A stretch of DNA of 64,000 nucleotides from Companilactobacillus sp. (GCF_022484265.1 NZ_JAKVLR010000001.1:744001-808000); one strand, 5' to 3'. Numbered from the stretch's first letter, positions 17,358-25,437 are shown. Made by a program: numbers and translations. Notes: a model not told the origin generated them from the letters alone.

Positions 17358-17723
17358 TTATTCACCCTTTTCTTTTATGTCTTTAAATGGAACGCCTTTT
17401 ACTAAACGTGCAGCATTAGTTCCCAAATGATTGATATCTTCTTGATCTGAAATATTTACTTTAAAAAGTGGTTCCATCTCTGGAAGATTTTTTTGATGTA
17501 AATATGCGAAGTTATCATCGTAAGCTAAACCAACACCTAATTGTGAAGCTAATGCAGCTTGGTATGCCTTTTGAACCGTTGACATGCTTGATAGATTCTC
17601 GATGTCGTCATCGTTGATCTCGCGAAAAGGAATTCCTTCCTCCTCGATTCCATACAGGGCTGTTTGAAATAATCTTGAATTGTCAGCTTTTGCAATAAAT
17701 ATTTCAGGCTTTTTTACATCCAT
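17358..17723 (-). CDS. pduH: Diol dehydratase reactivase small subunit
   Basis: PduH (121 residues) pairs with PduG to release inactivated cobalamin from the diol dehydratase in an ATP-dependent way. Its fold resembles the dehydratase beta subunit. The segments KPEIFIAKADNS, GIEEEGIPFREI and ASQLGVGLAYDDNFAYLHQKNLP match this family. It overlaps the pduG stop by one base (TAATG), as expected for a strict partner. Confidence 0.93.
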   Translation of the reverse strand: MDVKKPEIFIAKADNSRLFQTALYGIEEEGIPFREINDDDIENLSSMSTVQKAYQAALASQLGVGLAYDDNFAYLHQKNLPEMEPLFKVNISDQEDINHLGTNAARLVKGVPFKDIKEKGE

Positions 17724-19564
17724 TATTTATTCCTCAAACTTTCTGCATACGATAATATCAAGCCAGTTGCAACGGCATTACGTGGGCCTTCGATTGCTCG
17801 AATGTTTCCACGTCCAGCAACCAAGTTGTAATGCGATAATTCATCAGTAACTAATTGTGGAATTTCAAAGTCTAGTGCAGACCCTCCGACAATAACTACG
17901 AATGGAATATCACGAATATTTCCAGTTGGAGAAACATGCTTCAATGCACGAATGGCATTTTCAACAAAGACACGTTTCTTAGCTGTTTGTCTGATAGTTT
18001 TAATTTTTTCAATACTTAGATCACCAGGCACTGGGACAAAACCGTCAGGCTTAACAACAACTGTCTTAGCAAATAAATTACCAGGCAATGCTTTGTCAAA
18101 GAACTGAACGCTTCCGTCTTCGTGGCGAATGAAGAACAAACTTTCTACTTTTGCTAGCGGATATTTTTTAATATCTTCAGCTAAGTAAATATCGTCTAAT
18201 CCTAGTTCAGAATTGATGATCATTGAAACCATATCACCGGCACCTGCCAAGTGAATCGCAACAGATTCGCCATCAGGATTGATGATCGATGCATCAGTCG
18301 AACCAGCACCCAAGTCCAAAATGGCCATTGGAGCTGATGTTCCTGGCGTAGTTAAGGCACCAAGAATAGCTGATTGAGCTTCAGCACCACCAATTTCAAC
18401 GTGGACACCAAAGGCTTTTTCCATTTCATCTGCGATCATTGACATCTGCAAATGATCTGACTTAACCATTGATGCGATTCCAACAGCTTGTTCCATTGAG
18501 AACTCGCCTGCCAGACCACCTTTAACGTTGATTGGAACTGAGGTGTTAACTGCAAGTAGATCTTGAATAGCAATGTCATCCATTTGCTTATCAGTCAACT
18601 TAGCCATCGTTTCACGAACACGCTCAAGCATGCCACCGATGTTAGTTCCGGCTTCACCTGTAACATCATCGATTTGATCAAATGATGAAACAGCCTCCAT
18701 GATCTTGTTTGCACCACCTGATAGACCAACTGTCTTAGGAGCTGGCTTACCATGGATTGTGATCGAACCTGCAGGAATGACTCTTTCTTTAACGTCACCC
18801 TTTGGAGTCTTGATAACAACCGCGGATCTGTTACCGATCAAAGCACGTGAAACTGGAACAATATTTTTAGTTTCTTCAGAAGATAGATTGAAGACTGTTG
18901 CAATACCGTAAGGGTTAGATAATTGTGAAATAACCTTACCTTTATCAGCAACTTCAACGGCCGACAACATATTTACCGGTATCTTATCGATGAAGGCAAC
19001 TTCATCAACGATTGGGATAGTCTTATCTAATCGATTATCAACTAAAACCCCATCGTCTGATTGCAAGATAGCAGCTGTAATGTGGTAGCCATGTTGCCAA
19101 TATGTATTGATCAACTTAGCTACGTCCCCAAAGTCTAATTCCTTAGGAACGATCACCACGTAGTCGCGACCATCTTGTCCTTTTTCTGCTAAATCACGAA
19201 TATCAATTGTATAACCGATACCAACTCCAACACCGCCTGGCGTCTTGGGGTTGTGGCCAATCATAGTTGACTCGGTGATAACAGTTTCAGTAATTGTCTC
19301 CATAGCAACATCCCCGATAACAGGAGTTGCTTCGTTGATTCTGATCAAATCAACTTGGTCAATGGTAATATCGCTTTTTGTCAGCAATCCATTGATCGAA
19401 TTTCTAATTCCCATCATGTTTTGCTTGGTACCTTTGATACCAGTAGTTTCAGCAATGTTGGAATTTATGAAATTAATAGACCCATCATTTGCAATTTCAG
19501 CTAACACAACTTCAGTAGATGAATTACCTATATCAACGCCAATTACTCTTTGCAAATTAATCAC
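17723..19564 (-). CDS. pduG: Diol dehydratase reactivase large subunit (ATPase)
   Basis: PduG is the ATP-hydrolysing subunit of the reactivating factor and has the actin/Hsp70-like fold. The 613-residue length is that of the family. Visible signatures are the first phosphate-binding loop VIGVDIGNSSTEV, the segment LSGGANKIMEAVSSFD, the second phosphate loop AILDLGAGSTDASI and VIVGGSALDFEIP near the C-terminus. It follows pduE by 14 bases. Confidence 0.95.
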   Translation of the reverse strand: MINLQRVIGVDIGNSSTEVVLAEIANDGSINFINSNIAETTGIKGTKQNMMGIRNSINGLLTKSDITIDQVDLIRINEATPVIGDVAMETITETVITESTMIGHNPKTPGGVGVGIGYTIDIRDLAEKGQDGRDYVVIVPKELDFGDVAKLINTYWQHGYHITAAILQSDDGVLVDNRLDKTIPIVDEVAFIDKIPVNMLSAVEVADKGKVISQLSNPYGIATVFNLSSEETKNIVPVSRALIGNRSAVVIKTPKGDVKERVIPAGSITIHGKPAPKTVGLSGGANKIMEAVSSFDQIDDVTGEAGTNIGGMLERVRETMAKLTDKQMDDIAIQDLLAVNTSVPINVKGGLAGEFSMEQAVGIASMVKSDHLQMSMIADEMEKAFGVHVEIGGAEAQSAILGALTTPGTSAPMAILDLGAGSTDASIINPDGESVAIHLAGAGDMVSMIINSELGLDDIYLAEDIKKYPLAKVESLFFIRHEDGSVQFFDKALPGNLFAKTVVVKPDGFVPVPGDLSIEKIKTIRQTAKKRVFVENAIRALKHVSPTGNIRDIPFVVIVGGSALDFEIPQLVTDELSHYNLVAGRGNIRAIEGPRNAVATGLILSYAESLRNK

Positions 19565-19578
19565 TAACTAGCGTTAAA

Positions 19579-20109
19579 CTAGTTATCTCCTTTGAGTTTC
19601 TTACGTTTTTTGTATTCTGTTGCAGCTTCACGAACGAAGTTAGCACAAATCTTTGCACCATACTTGTTTTCGAGTTCGTCTGCCATGTCTAACAATTCTT
19701 GCTCTGATGAACGGTAAGGTCTAAGTGAACTGTACATTTCAAGAACACGTTCGTCAGGAATTTTTGTTAATTCAGCAGCACGATCAAAGTTGCTTTGAAT
19801 TGATGGTCTACCAGCACTCGCAGCAATTTGACCTTGAGCTTTTAATGTAGCTGGTGAAATACGTAAGTCTTCTGGTTTAACTTGACCGTTGATTGCGGCT
19901 TCCAAAGTAACTTCCTTAACGTTTTTGCCAGTTGGGGCATTAACTAGATCAGGATGTTTTTGGAAGAATGGGTAATCAGCAGCAGTCATTGTTTTGCCAG
20001 CAGTTGCAGTTGTTGATTGTGAACTTGCGGTTGTATTTGATGAGCTGTTAGCTTGTTCTTCTTGAACGTTGTTAACAATTTTGCTAATTAAATCGTTTAT
20101 TTCTGTCAT
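19579..20109 (-). CDS. pduE: Propanediol/glycerol dehydratase small subunit
   Basis: The gamma subunit (176 residues) of B12-dependent diol dehydratase. An N-terminal helix MTEINDLISKIVNNVQEEQ, a plausible encapsulation peptide, leads into a Ser/Thr/Ala linker (about 20-45). The conserved body YPFFQKHPDLVNAPTGKNVK and GRPSIQSNFDRAAELTKIPD follows. It lies 17 bases after pduD. Confidence 0.95.
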   Translation of the reverse strand: MTEINDLISKIVNNVQEEQANSSSNTTASSQSTTATAGKTMTAADYPFFQKHPDLVNAPTGKNVKEVTLEAAINGQVKPEDLRISPATLKAQGQIAASAGRPSIQSNFDRAAELTKIPDERVLEMYSSLRPYRSSEQELLDMADELENKYGAKICANFVREAATEYKKRKKLKGDN

Positions 20110-20126
20110 TTATACCACCTGCTAGA

Positions 20127-20846
20127 TTAGTCGAAGTTAACTTCGATTTCGTCTGGTCCCTTTCCAGGTACAACATATTTTGTTTCCTTAATGTGCATCA
20201 AAGCTGATTTAGCTTGATACTTAACACGAGCCATCTGATCATTAACAGTTGGAACAGGTGTAGGTGATTCACCTTTGGCATATCTGGCTGCGTTAGCACC
20301 GATAGCACGATAAGTATCTAAATCAATAACTGGTGCTTGAGGGAACAATTCAAGGTTTGATAATGGTTCCAAATCCTTTTGATGAATAATAGTTGTTCCT
20401 TTAGATTGAATAGCGATTGCAACGCCTGAGCCTGAGTATTGGTCACCTTCAGCACCGGCGAATGAAACATCGGCTGTACGGTAAACTTTGATAACTCTAG
20501 CTTTGAGTCCTTGCTCTTCAATTCCGGCTGTAACTTGACGAAGAATATCTTTATGTTTGATACCTTTCAAGTTTTCAGTCATATGTTCCGCAAATCCAGG
20601 AAGAACAGCAACGACAACTTCGTCAGTTGAAGTACCTTTCTTAGCTGGACCAACATGTTTGAACCAGTCTAGTTGAAGTGGTGCATCTGTACCTGGTGCA
20701 GGTTTTGTTGCTGTAGCAGTTGCAGAATTAGTAGCACTACTTGAATTACCACCTTGGAAGTCAACTTTCTTGTCAGTTGATTTTGTTTCGGCAATAACTT
20801 GACGGATTATGTCTCTTAATAATTTTTCATTAATTTCTTCACTCAT
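20127..20846 (-). CDS. pduD: Propanediol/glycerol dehydratase medium subunit
   Basis: The beta subunit (239 residues), which contacts the nucleotide loop of cobalamin. The N-terminal helix MSEEINEKLLRDIIRQVIAE is the known type of encapsulation peptide. An Ala/Thr/Ser linker (about 28-50) follows, then the body with VVVAVLPGFAEH, VIKVYRTADVSFAG and GSGVAIAIQSKGTTIIHQ. It starts 29 bases after the pduC stop. Confidence 0.95.
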   Translation of the reverse strand: MSEEINEKLLRDIIRQVIAETKSTDKKVDFQGGNSSSATNSATATATKPAPGTDAPLQLDWFKHVGPAKKGTSTDEVVVAVLPGFAEHMTENLKGIKHKDILRQVTAGIEEQGLKARVIKVYRTADVSFAGAEGDQYSGSGVAIAIQSKGTTIIHQKDLEPLSNLELFPQAPVIDLDTYRAIGANAARYAKGESPTPVPTVNDQMARVKYQAKSALMHIKETKYVVPGKGPDEIEVNFD

Positions 20847-20875
20847 AAATTTGGACCTCCCTTCATACTATCTTT

Positions 20876-22549
20876 TTATACATCTGATGGGTTGATTGCC
20901 ATTGGAATATCAATGATCTTGCTCCATAGCTCGTCATCGATATGATATCCAGTGCCAGGACCGTTGTAATCATTTGTATTATTTACGGCTGAAATAACGT
21001 TCCAGTCTTTATCAAAGATAGCTGAAGTTTGTAGGAAGTCACCGGCAATTCTTTGTTGTAGAAGGTTCAATACGGCTTGGGCAACATCTGTGAAGCCACC
21101 TGCATAAAGACCTTTGATGATGTCGATACCTGTAACTCCTCTATCCATGATGTCTTGAGCAGCTTTCATATCTTCAACCATGTTACGTTCTGGCATATCT
21201 TTTGAAGTAAATGCATAAGTAGCAGCTTCAACTTCTTCGTCAGTGATCTCAGGAAGATCTAGTGACTTGAAGACAGCTTGCAAGGCTTTAGCAGCTTTGT
21301 TTCTACCCTTGATGATGTCTGCTTCCTTAACAGGGACCAAACCACCATTGACCTTCAAATCACGTTGCATAGCATAGTAGTCGTCATAATCAGTTGCATC
21401 CATGTTTGAACCAGCAAAGGTATTGTCATAGTTAGGAACTGACGAATAACCTGATGAAATGTAATCAGTTCCGGCAAGGAATTGACCCAATAATCTTTCA
21501 GTTCTACGAATGTCTGAATGTGAGAATGCTTGGTCATTACCAGAAGCACATTCAATATCCATTGCCATACATAGAAGGTTTTCACCTAGAACTTCACGAA
21601 TACCTGAAGGAACAGCTCCGGGGATACCGATACATGAAACAGCACCATTTTGAAGACCTTGTACACCACAACCTTTTGTGATGAAAATACAACGTGCTTC
21701 AAGATAAAGCATTGATTTCTTTTCGGCATATCCCATCATAACTTCTGAACCTGAACCAGATGTGAAACGCATCTTTAGTCCACGGGATGCATAACATGAT
21801 GCTAAGAATCCTTTGGACCAAGGTGTATCATCACCATCGGTAAATACTTGTTCAGTACCATAAACGGAAATTGTTTCGGCATAAGCAGTAAAACCACGCA
21901 TACCTAAACTCAATTCCTCAGCTTCCTCAACTGAACATTGTGTAAGAACACCAGGACGTCCAGTTTGAGCACCGACCATGATTGAAATGGCATTTAATGG
22001 TGCGTAACGAGCAACGGCTGTTGTTGTTTCTTGTTCAGGAAAACCTCTCAAGGCTGCATCAGCAGCATCAGCAGCAATCAAAACAGGATTATCACGAATG
22101 TTTGTAACGTGTCCTTGTGTTGCTGGTGTCTTACGTGGACGCATCTTTTGAGTAGCCATCATCATTTCAACGAAATTAAGTTGTTCGATTACTTCGGCAG
22201 CCTTTGCAGGTGTAAATCCGGTAGTAATTGGGATGATCTTGTCACGAGTAACATTAGGATCGCACAACATGTTGGCGATCTTTTGTGAATCCATGGCAAG
22301 TACTTTTTCAGTTGTGTCTTTGTTGATTGAATGTTTAGCAATGAAGCTATCGATCAAATCGAAATCTTCTTTTTTCTTACCATCCAATTCAACAATTTCA
22401 CCATTTTCAATTTTTACACTAGGTTTGGGATCGTAAGGTCCGTCCATTGCAACGAAACCTTCTTCAGGCCATTCATCAACGAAACCGTCTTCATGAACTG
22501 GTCTTTTTTCCAACTCCTCAAATCTCTTTTGTCTCTTCAAATTATCCAC
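20876..22549 (-). CDS. pduC: Propanediol/glycerol dehydratase large subunit
   Basis: The catalytic TIM-barrel alpha subunit (557 residues, normal length) that binds adenosylcobalamin and dehydrates 1,2-propanediol to propionaldehyde or glycerol to 3-hydroxypropionaldehyde. Characteristic segments are VEMMMATQKMRPRKTPATQ, LNAISIMVGAQTGRPGVLTQ, GFTAYAETISVYGTE, RFTSGSGSEVMMGYAE and GYSSVPNYDNTFAGSN. Sequence inspection does not separate diol from glycerol preference. The microcompartment context fits a propanediol system that can also act on glycerol. Confidence 0.96.
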   Translation of the reverse strand: MDNLKRQKRFEELEKRPVHEDGFVDEWPEEGFVAMDGPYDPKPSVKIENGEIVELDGKKKEDFDLIDSFIAKHSINKDTTEKVLAMDSQKIANMLCDPNVTRDKIIPITTGFTPAKAAEVIEQLNFVEMMMATQKMRPRKTPATQGHVTNIRDNPVLIAADAADAALRGFPEQETTTAVARYAPLNAISIMVGAQTGRPGVLTQCSVEEAEELSLGMRGFTAYAETISVYGTEQVFTDGDDTPWSKGFLASCYASRGLKMRFTSGSGSEVMMGYAEKKSMLYLEARCIFITKGCGVQGLQNGAVSCIGIPGAVPSGIREVLGENLLCMAMDIECASGNDQAFSHSDIRRTERLLGQFLAGTDYISSGYSSVPNYDNTFAGSNMDATDYDDYYAMQRDLKVNGGLVPVKEADIIKGRNKAAKALQAVFKSLDLPEITDEEVEAATYAFTSKDMPERNMVEDMKAAQDIMDRGVTGIDIIKGLYAGGFTDVAQAVLNLLQQRIAGDFLQTSAIFDKDWNVISAVNNTNDYNGPGTGYHIDDELWSKIIDIPMAINPSDV

Positions 22550-22577
22550 CTCACGTCTGGATATATTTTTTCGTTAT

Positions 22578-23381
22578 TTAGATATATGAAGGATAATCAT
22601 TTGTTGGTGTACCACCTAATTGGCTCAATAACTTGATACCAACTTCACGGGCAGAAAGAACTGCTTGTCTAACAGCTCCTGACTCACCAGAAATGTGTAG
22701 AATACCTTCGTTTGAAAAACTTGTTCCATGTGCAGGTGATGCAAATGAAAGTGCTTCAACATTAGCAGCTTTCATAGCAACATCGGCCATGACAACACCG
22801 ATACCAGCTGGGGCACCAGCAATCAATCCGTAAGCCTTACCTTCGGGAGCTCCGAAAGCTAAGTTACATGCTTGACTTGCACGAGCTGTGTATTGTAATT
22901 CCAAGTGTCCTGCAGGAGTGTTATAAACATCCCCGAAGTGCTTTGGAACGTTCTTTAATGCGATATGTACGGCTTGACGAACGTCAGAAACGTCATCGCC
23001 ACCGACAATGATCAAAGAACCATGTCCAGCTCCTCCTTTAGTATCACGAGGCATTTGAATACTAATAGCTTGTGTATTAGTACCCTTAACTGCTTCGTCC
23101 ATTGACATAATTTGTGGTCCGCCACCGGTTCTTGCGGATAGAATACCGATTGATCTATATGGATGGTCAACATGAAGATTCTTCAATAATTCAGGATCAA
23201 CATTTGCAATGGCCATTCCGATCGTATCTCCAATCGGTGCTGTTCCAATAAATTCTGTTACTCCATTAATAGATGAACTCAAGCGACTCACACCTACTTT
23301 CCGTTTGTTATCAACAACATTGTTTCTTAGGACCTGAGCTAGAACTTTTTCAACTAATTCATTTTCATCAGGCGTCTGCAT
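22578..23381 (-). CDS. pduB: Microcompartment trimeric shell protein PduB
   Basis: A tandem BMC-domain (BMC-T) protein of 267 residues that forms pseudohexameric trimers in the shell facets. Recognisable segments are FIGTAPIGDTIGMAIANVDP, RTGGGPQIMSMDEAVKGT and GAPEGKAYGLIAGAPAGIGVV. It has an N-terminal extension beginning MQTPDENELVEKVLAQVL, a helix like those linking shell to core. Enteric pduB also makes a shorter PduB-prime from an internal start. Here no ATG codes for a methionine between residues 2 and 56, so only the long form is expected unless a non-ATG start is used. Confidence 0.94.
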   Translation of the reverse strand: MQTPDENELVEKVLAQVLRNNVVDNKRKVGVSRLSSSINGVTEFIGTAPIGDTIGMAIANVDPELLKNLHVDHPYRSIGILSARTGGGPQIMSMDEAVKGTNTQAISIQMPRDTKGGAGHGSLIIVGGDDVSDVRQAVHIALKNVPKHFGDVYNTPAGHLELQYTARASQACNLAFGAPEGKAYGLIAGAPAGIGVVMADVAMKAANVEALSFASPAHGTSFSNEGILHISGESGAVRQAVLSAREVGIKLLSQLGGTPTNDYPSYI

Positions 23382-23392
23382 TGATTAGTCTC

Positions 23393-23680
23393 CTATTTCT
23401 TTGCAGTTTCTAATGCGATTAGCTTATCAACATCTTCGTGTGGACGAGGAATTACGTAGTTAGATGTAACTTCGCCAATGTTTTCAGCGGCTGAAACACC
23501 TGCATCAACAGATGCGTTAACTGCACCAACATCACCACGAACCATGATTGTAACTAGTCCATGTCCAACTTTTTGTTCGCCAACTAGGGTTACGTTAGCT
23601 GCTTTGAGCATTGCATCAGCAGCTTCAATAGCTGGGACCAATCCTCTCGTTTCTACCAAACCTAAGGCTTCGAGTGCCAT
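23393..23680 (-). CDS. pduA: Microcompartment shell hexamer protein PduA
   Basis: A single BMC-domain facet protein of 95 residues. It starts with ALEALGLVETRGLVPAIEAA and has IMVRGDVGAVNASVDAG and the edge motif YVIPRPHEDVDKLI. In known systems its pore passes propanediol. The start ATG at 23678-23680 has GGAGG eight bases upstream; five codons of open frame before it belong to the leader. First gene of the pdu operon. Confidence 0.95.
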   Translation of the reverse strand: MALEALGLVETRGLVPAIEAADAMLKAANVTLVGEQKVGHGLVTIMVRGDVGAVNASVDAGVSAAENIGEVTSNYVIPRPHEDVDKLIALETAKK

Positions 23681-23719
23681 AATTAGTACCTCCATTAATT
23701 AAAAATTGAATACTCTTGT

Positions 23720-23750
23720 AGTATAAGATAAATTTTATGAAAAAGTTGTT
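23720..23750 (-). promoter_or_regulatory. Probable pdu operon promoter
   Basis: On the minus strand TATACT (23720-23725) lies about 40 bases before the pduA start and is a good -10 element. No good -35 hexamer stands 17 bases upstream (CAACTT), which fits an activator-dependent promoter. The transcript would carry a short leader ending in the GGAGG before pduA. Confidence 0.5.
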
Positions 23751-23793
23751 ACTTTTTTAACAAGGGCATGATATTGGAACTCCATTGATTTTT

Positions 23794-23857
23794 AATTTCA
23801 CAATAATAATCCTGATGGAATACGGTTCCATTGCATTGTTATCACATATTTCACAAT
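23794..23857. promoter_or_regulatory. Pair of direct repeats upstream of pduA (possible activator sites)
   Basis: The motif (A/T)ATTTCACAAT occurs at 23794-23804 and again at 23847-23857 in the same orientation, 53 bases apart, close to five helical turns. Both lie upstream of the pduA -10 element. The half-site TTGTGAAAT resembles a Rex or CRP/FNR half-site, but neither copy has a proper second half. They may be sites of the unknown pdu activator. Confidence 0.35.
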
Positions 23858-24072
23858 AGTGGGTGATGTAATATTCGACTAGATAATGAAAACCCTTGCA
23901 AAAAAAATTGATATTTTTGCAATTTCTTGTTGTTTTAACGCTTTCACGCTTGATATATCAACATTTACGGTGGTAGAGTAAAGAAAACTTTTTCAAGATA
24001 TTGACCATCATGTACAATAATGTGACACTAAATATAATATGTGAAGTGACAAACAAAATAGGAGTGATCATC

Positions 24073-24639
24073 GTGAGTTTCAAGATCGTAGCCTTCTGTG
24101 GCAGTAGTAAGCCGGGTTCTTATAATCAATATTTGATAAATTTTCTTCGTAAAAAGTATATTAATGAAATGAATTTGCAAATTTTAGATATTGACGACCT
24201 ACCATTTTTAAAATTTATGAAATATGAAGATTTTCCTTCCAAAGTGAAGTATATGTGCCAAAGCATTCAATCAGCAGATGGATTGGTAATCGCTACTCCG
24301 GAGATCAATCACGGGATGACGGCAAATGTTAAAAACGCCATCGATTGGTGTTCGATGGTCCCTCACCTGCTTTGGCATAAGCCGGTCATGCTAATGGGAG
24401 CTTCAACTGGTCCACTTGGAACTGTTCGTGCCCAAATGCAATTACGTCAAGTTTTAGAATCTCCCATGATCAATTCTCGAGTAACTCGTTCGATTGAATG
24501 TTTAGTAACTAACGCTCAAGATTTGTTCGATGAGAATGGAAATTTAACTTCACAAAAATCGATTGATGTTATGGATCAACAGTTCAACGAATTTAAACAA
24601 TTAATCAATGAAAGAAATCAGGAACTTGCACATGAATGA
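24073..24639 (+). CDS. NADPH-dependent FMN reductase family flavoprotein
   Basis: A flavodoxin-like NAD(P)H:FMN oxidoreductase of 188 residues. The phosphate loop AFCGSSKPGSYNQYL lies at the N-terminus and the flavin-ring contact TPEINHGMTANVKNAIDW in the middle, with the glycine loop MLMGASTGPLGTVRAQ after it. I start at GTG 24073-24075, where AGGAG lies eight bases upstream; the earlier in-frame ATGs have no ribosome binding site. Its last bases overlap the start of a second PduU-type shell gene. The operon is divergent from pdu. A role in reducing flavin or cob(III)alamin for the microcompartment is plausible because pduS is absent, but this is inference. Confidence 0.82.
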   Translation: MSFKIVAFCGSSKPGSYNQYLINFLRKKYINEMNLQILDIDDLPFLKFMKYEDFPSKVKYMCQSIQSADGLVIATPEINHGMTANVKNAIDWCSMVPHLLWHKPVMLMGASTGPLGTVRAQMQLRQVLESPMINSRVTRSIECLVTNAQDLFDENGNLTSQKSIDVMDQQFNEFKQLINERNQELAHE

Positions 24640-24982
24640 TGAAAAATTCCCTGAAAGAATAATCCAGGAATACGTTCCTGGTAAACAGATCACCTTGGCA
24701 CACATTATGGCTAATCCTAATCCAGACTTATATGAAAAATTAGGTGCTTTGAACACGACTGATCCAATCGGAATCATTACGCTAACACCCGCTGAATCAA
24801 CGATCATTGCAGGTGACATTGCGATTAAATCCGGCGATGTTAAAGTTGCCTTTTTAGACCGTTTTAGTGGCTCATTATTTTTAGTTGGCAGAATTGACGA
24901 CCTTGAAACTTCTTTGCAGGCCGTTCTCGATTATTTTGAAAAGAGACTGAAATTTAGTGTTACAATGATTACCAGAAGTTAA
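24632..24982 (+). CDS. Second PduU/EutS-type microcompartment shell protein
   Basis: A circularly permuted BMC shell protein of 116 residues, exactly the length of PduU (9949-10299) and clearly paralogous to it. Shared segments include EYVPGKQITLAHIMA, IGIITLTPAEST, IKSGDVKVAFLDRFSGSL and the same C-terminal ITRS/ITKS. I start at ATG 24632-24634, which overlaps the flavoprotein stop and has AGGA at normal distance. Residues differ most after the cap, in the DIAIKSGD to DDLETSLQAVLDYFEKRL part. It is translated between a flavin reductase and a secreted protein, so it may be a shell port specialised for the reductase. Confidence 0.9.
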   Translation: MNDEKFPERIIQEYVPGKQITLAHIMANPNPDLYEKLGALNTTDPIGIITLTPAESTIIAGDIAIKSGDVKVAFLDRFSGSLFLVGRIDDLETSLQAVLDYFEKRLKFSVTMITRS

Positions 24983-25001
24983 CAAAATTTGGGGGAAAAT
25001 C

Positions 25002-25385
25002 ATGAAAAAACTAGCTTCGTTTCTATTCGCATTTTTACTATTGATCGGACTTGCAGCTCCTGCTACAACAGCTCAAGCAAAGAGCAATAATAACAACATC
25101 AAAGTTACTTATACTTTGAAGAATAATAAGAAACAAATTGGCAAAAAGACTATCACTCTTAAGAAAAACGATTCTGTTATGAAGGGTCTTAAAAAGGGCT
25201 GGAAAGTATCAGAAAGCAAGGGTTATATCACTTCTATCGATGGTCACAAGCAAAACGACAAGAAGCAAATCTACTGGACATACACTGTTAACAAGAAACA
25301 AGTTAACGTTGGTGCCAACAAGAAGAAGCTTCACAATAAGGACCATGTTGAATTTAAGTTATCAAAATATGAATCAGGTAAATAA
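25002..25385 (+). CDS. Secreted DUF4430 protein (transcobalamin C-terminal-like)
   Basis: A 127-residue exported protein. A signal peptide occupies residues 1-26 (hydrophobic FLFAFLLLIGLAAPA, cleavage after AQA). There is no lipobox cysteine and no LPxTG, so it should be released or held by charge; the mature part is rich in lysine and asparagine. The body matches the DUF4430 pattern: VMKGLKKGWKVSESKGYITS, then SIDGHKQ, IYWTYTVNKKQVNVGANKKK and HVEFKLSKYE. This domain resembles the C-terminal beta domain of transcobalamin/intrinsic factor. GGGGG lies seven bases before the ATG, 20 bases after the shell gene. The B12 context suggests corrinoid binding outside the cell; that function is not shown. 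Confidence 0.75.
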   Translation: MKKLASFLFAFLLLIGLAAPATTAQAKSNNNNIKVTYTLKNNKKQIGKKTITLKKNDSVMKGLKKGWKVSESKGYITSIDGHKQNDKKQIYWTYTVNKKQVNVGANKKKLHNKDHVEFKLSKYESGK

Positions 25386-25390
25386 GTATT

Positions 25391-25437
25391 AAAAAAGTCG
25401 GGACAAGAAATTAATTTTTCTTGTTCCGACTTTTTTT
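25391..25437 (+). terminator. Rho-independent terminator of the flavoprotein-shell-DUF4430 operon
   Basis: Long stem GTCGGGACAAGAAA / TTTCTTGTTCCGAC with one G-T pair, flanked by A6 and T7, starting six bases after the stop codon. Confidence 0.9.

Larger units (their letters stand above)
23681..24072. other. Divergent intergenic control region between pduA and the flavoprotein operon
   Basis: 392 bases without a gene. Besides the direct repeats and the pduA promoter it contains a perfect inverted repeat TTGCAAAAA / TTTTTGCAA (23896-23922, nine-base gap). A TATAAT lies near 24033 and could be the -10 for the plus-strand operon. I looked for the conserved B12 box of a cobalamin riboswitch on both strands and did not find it. 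Confidence 0.55.

Noticed and set aside
23794..23857. Rex redox-regulator operators
   Set aside because: Each copy has one perfect half (TTGTGAAAT) but the second half does not match, so they are reported only as direct repeats.
23933..23946. Catabolite-responsive (cre) element
   Set aside because: The minus strand reads TGAAAGCGTTAAAA, one mismatch from consensus in the second half. It is about 200 bases upstream of the pdu -10 and about 90 bases upstream of the divergent -10, so it is too weakly placed to call.
23700..24000. Cobalamin riboswitch ahead of the pdu operon
   Set aside because: I looked for the conserved B12 box and the multi-stem layout on both strands and found neither; the leader from the likely start site is also too short.
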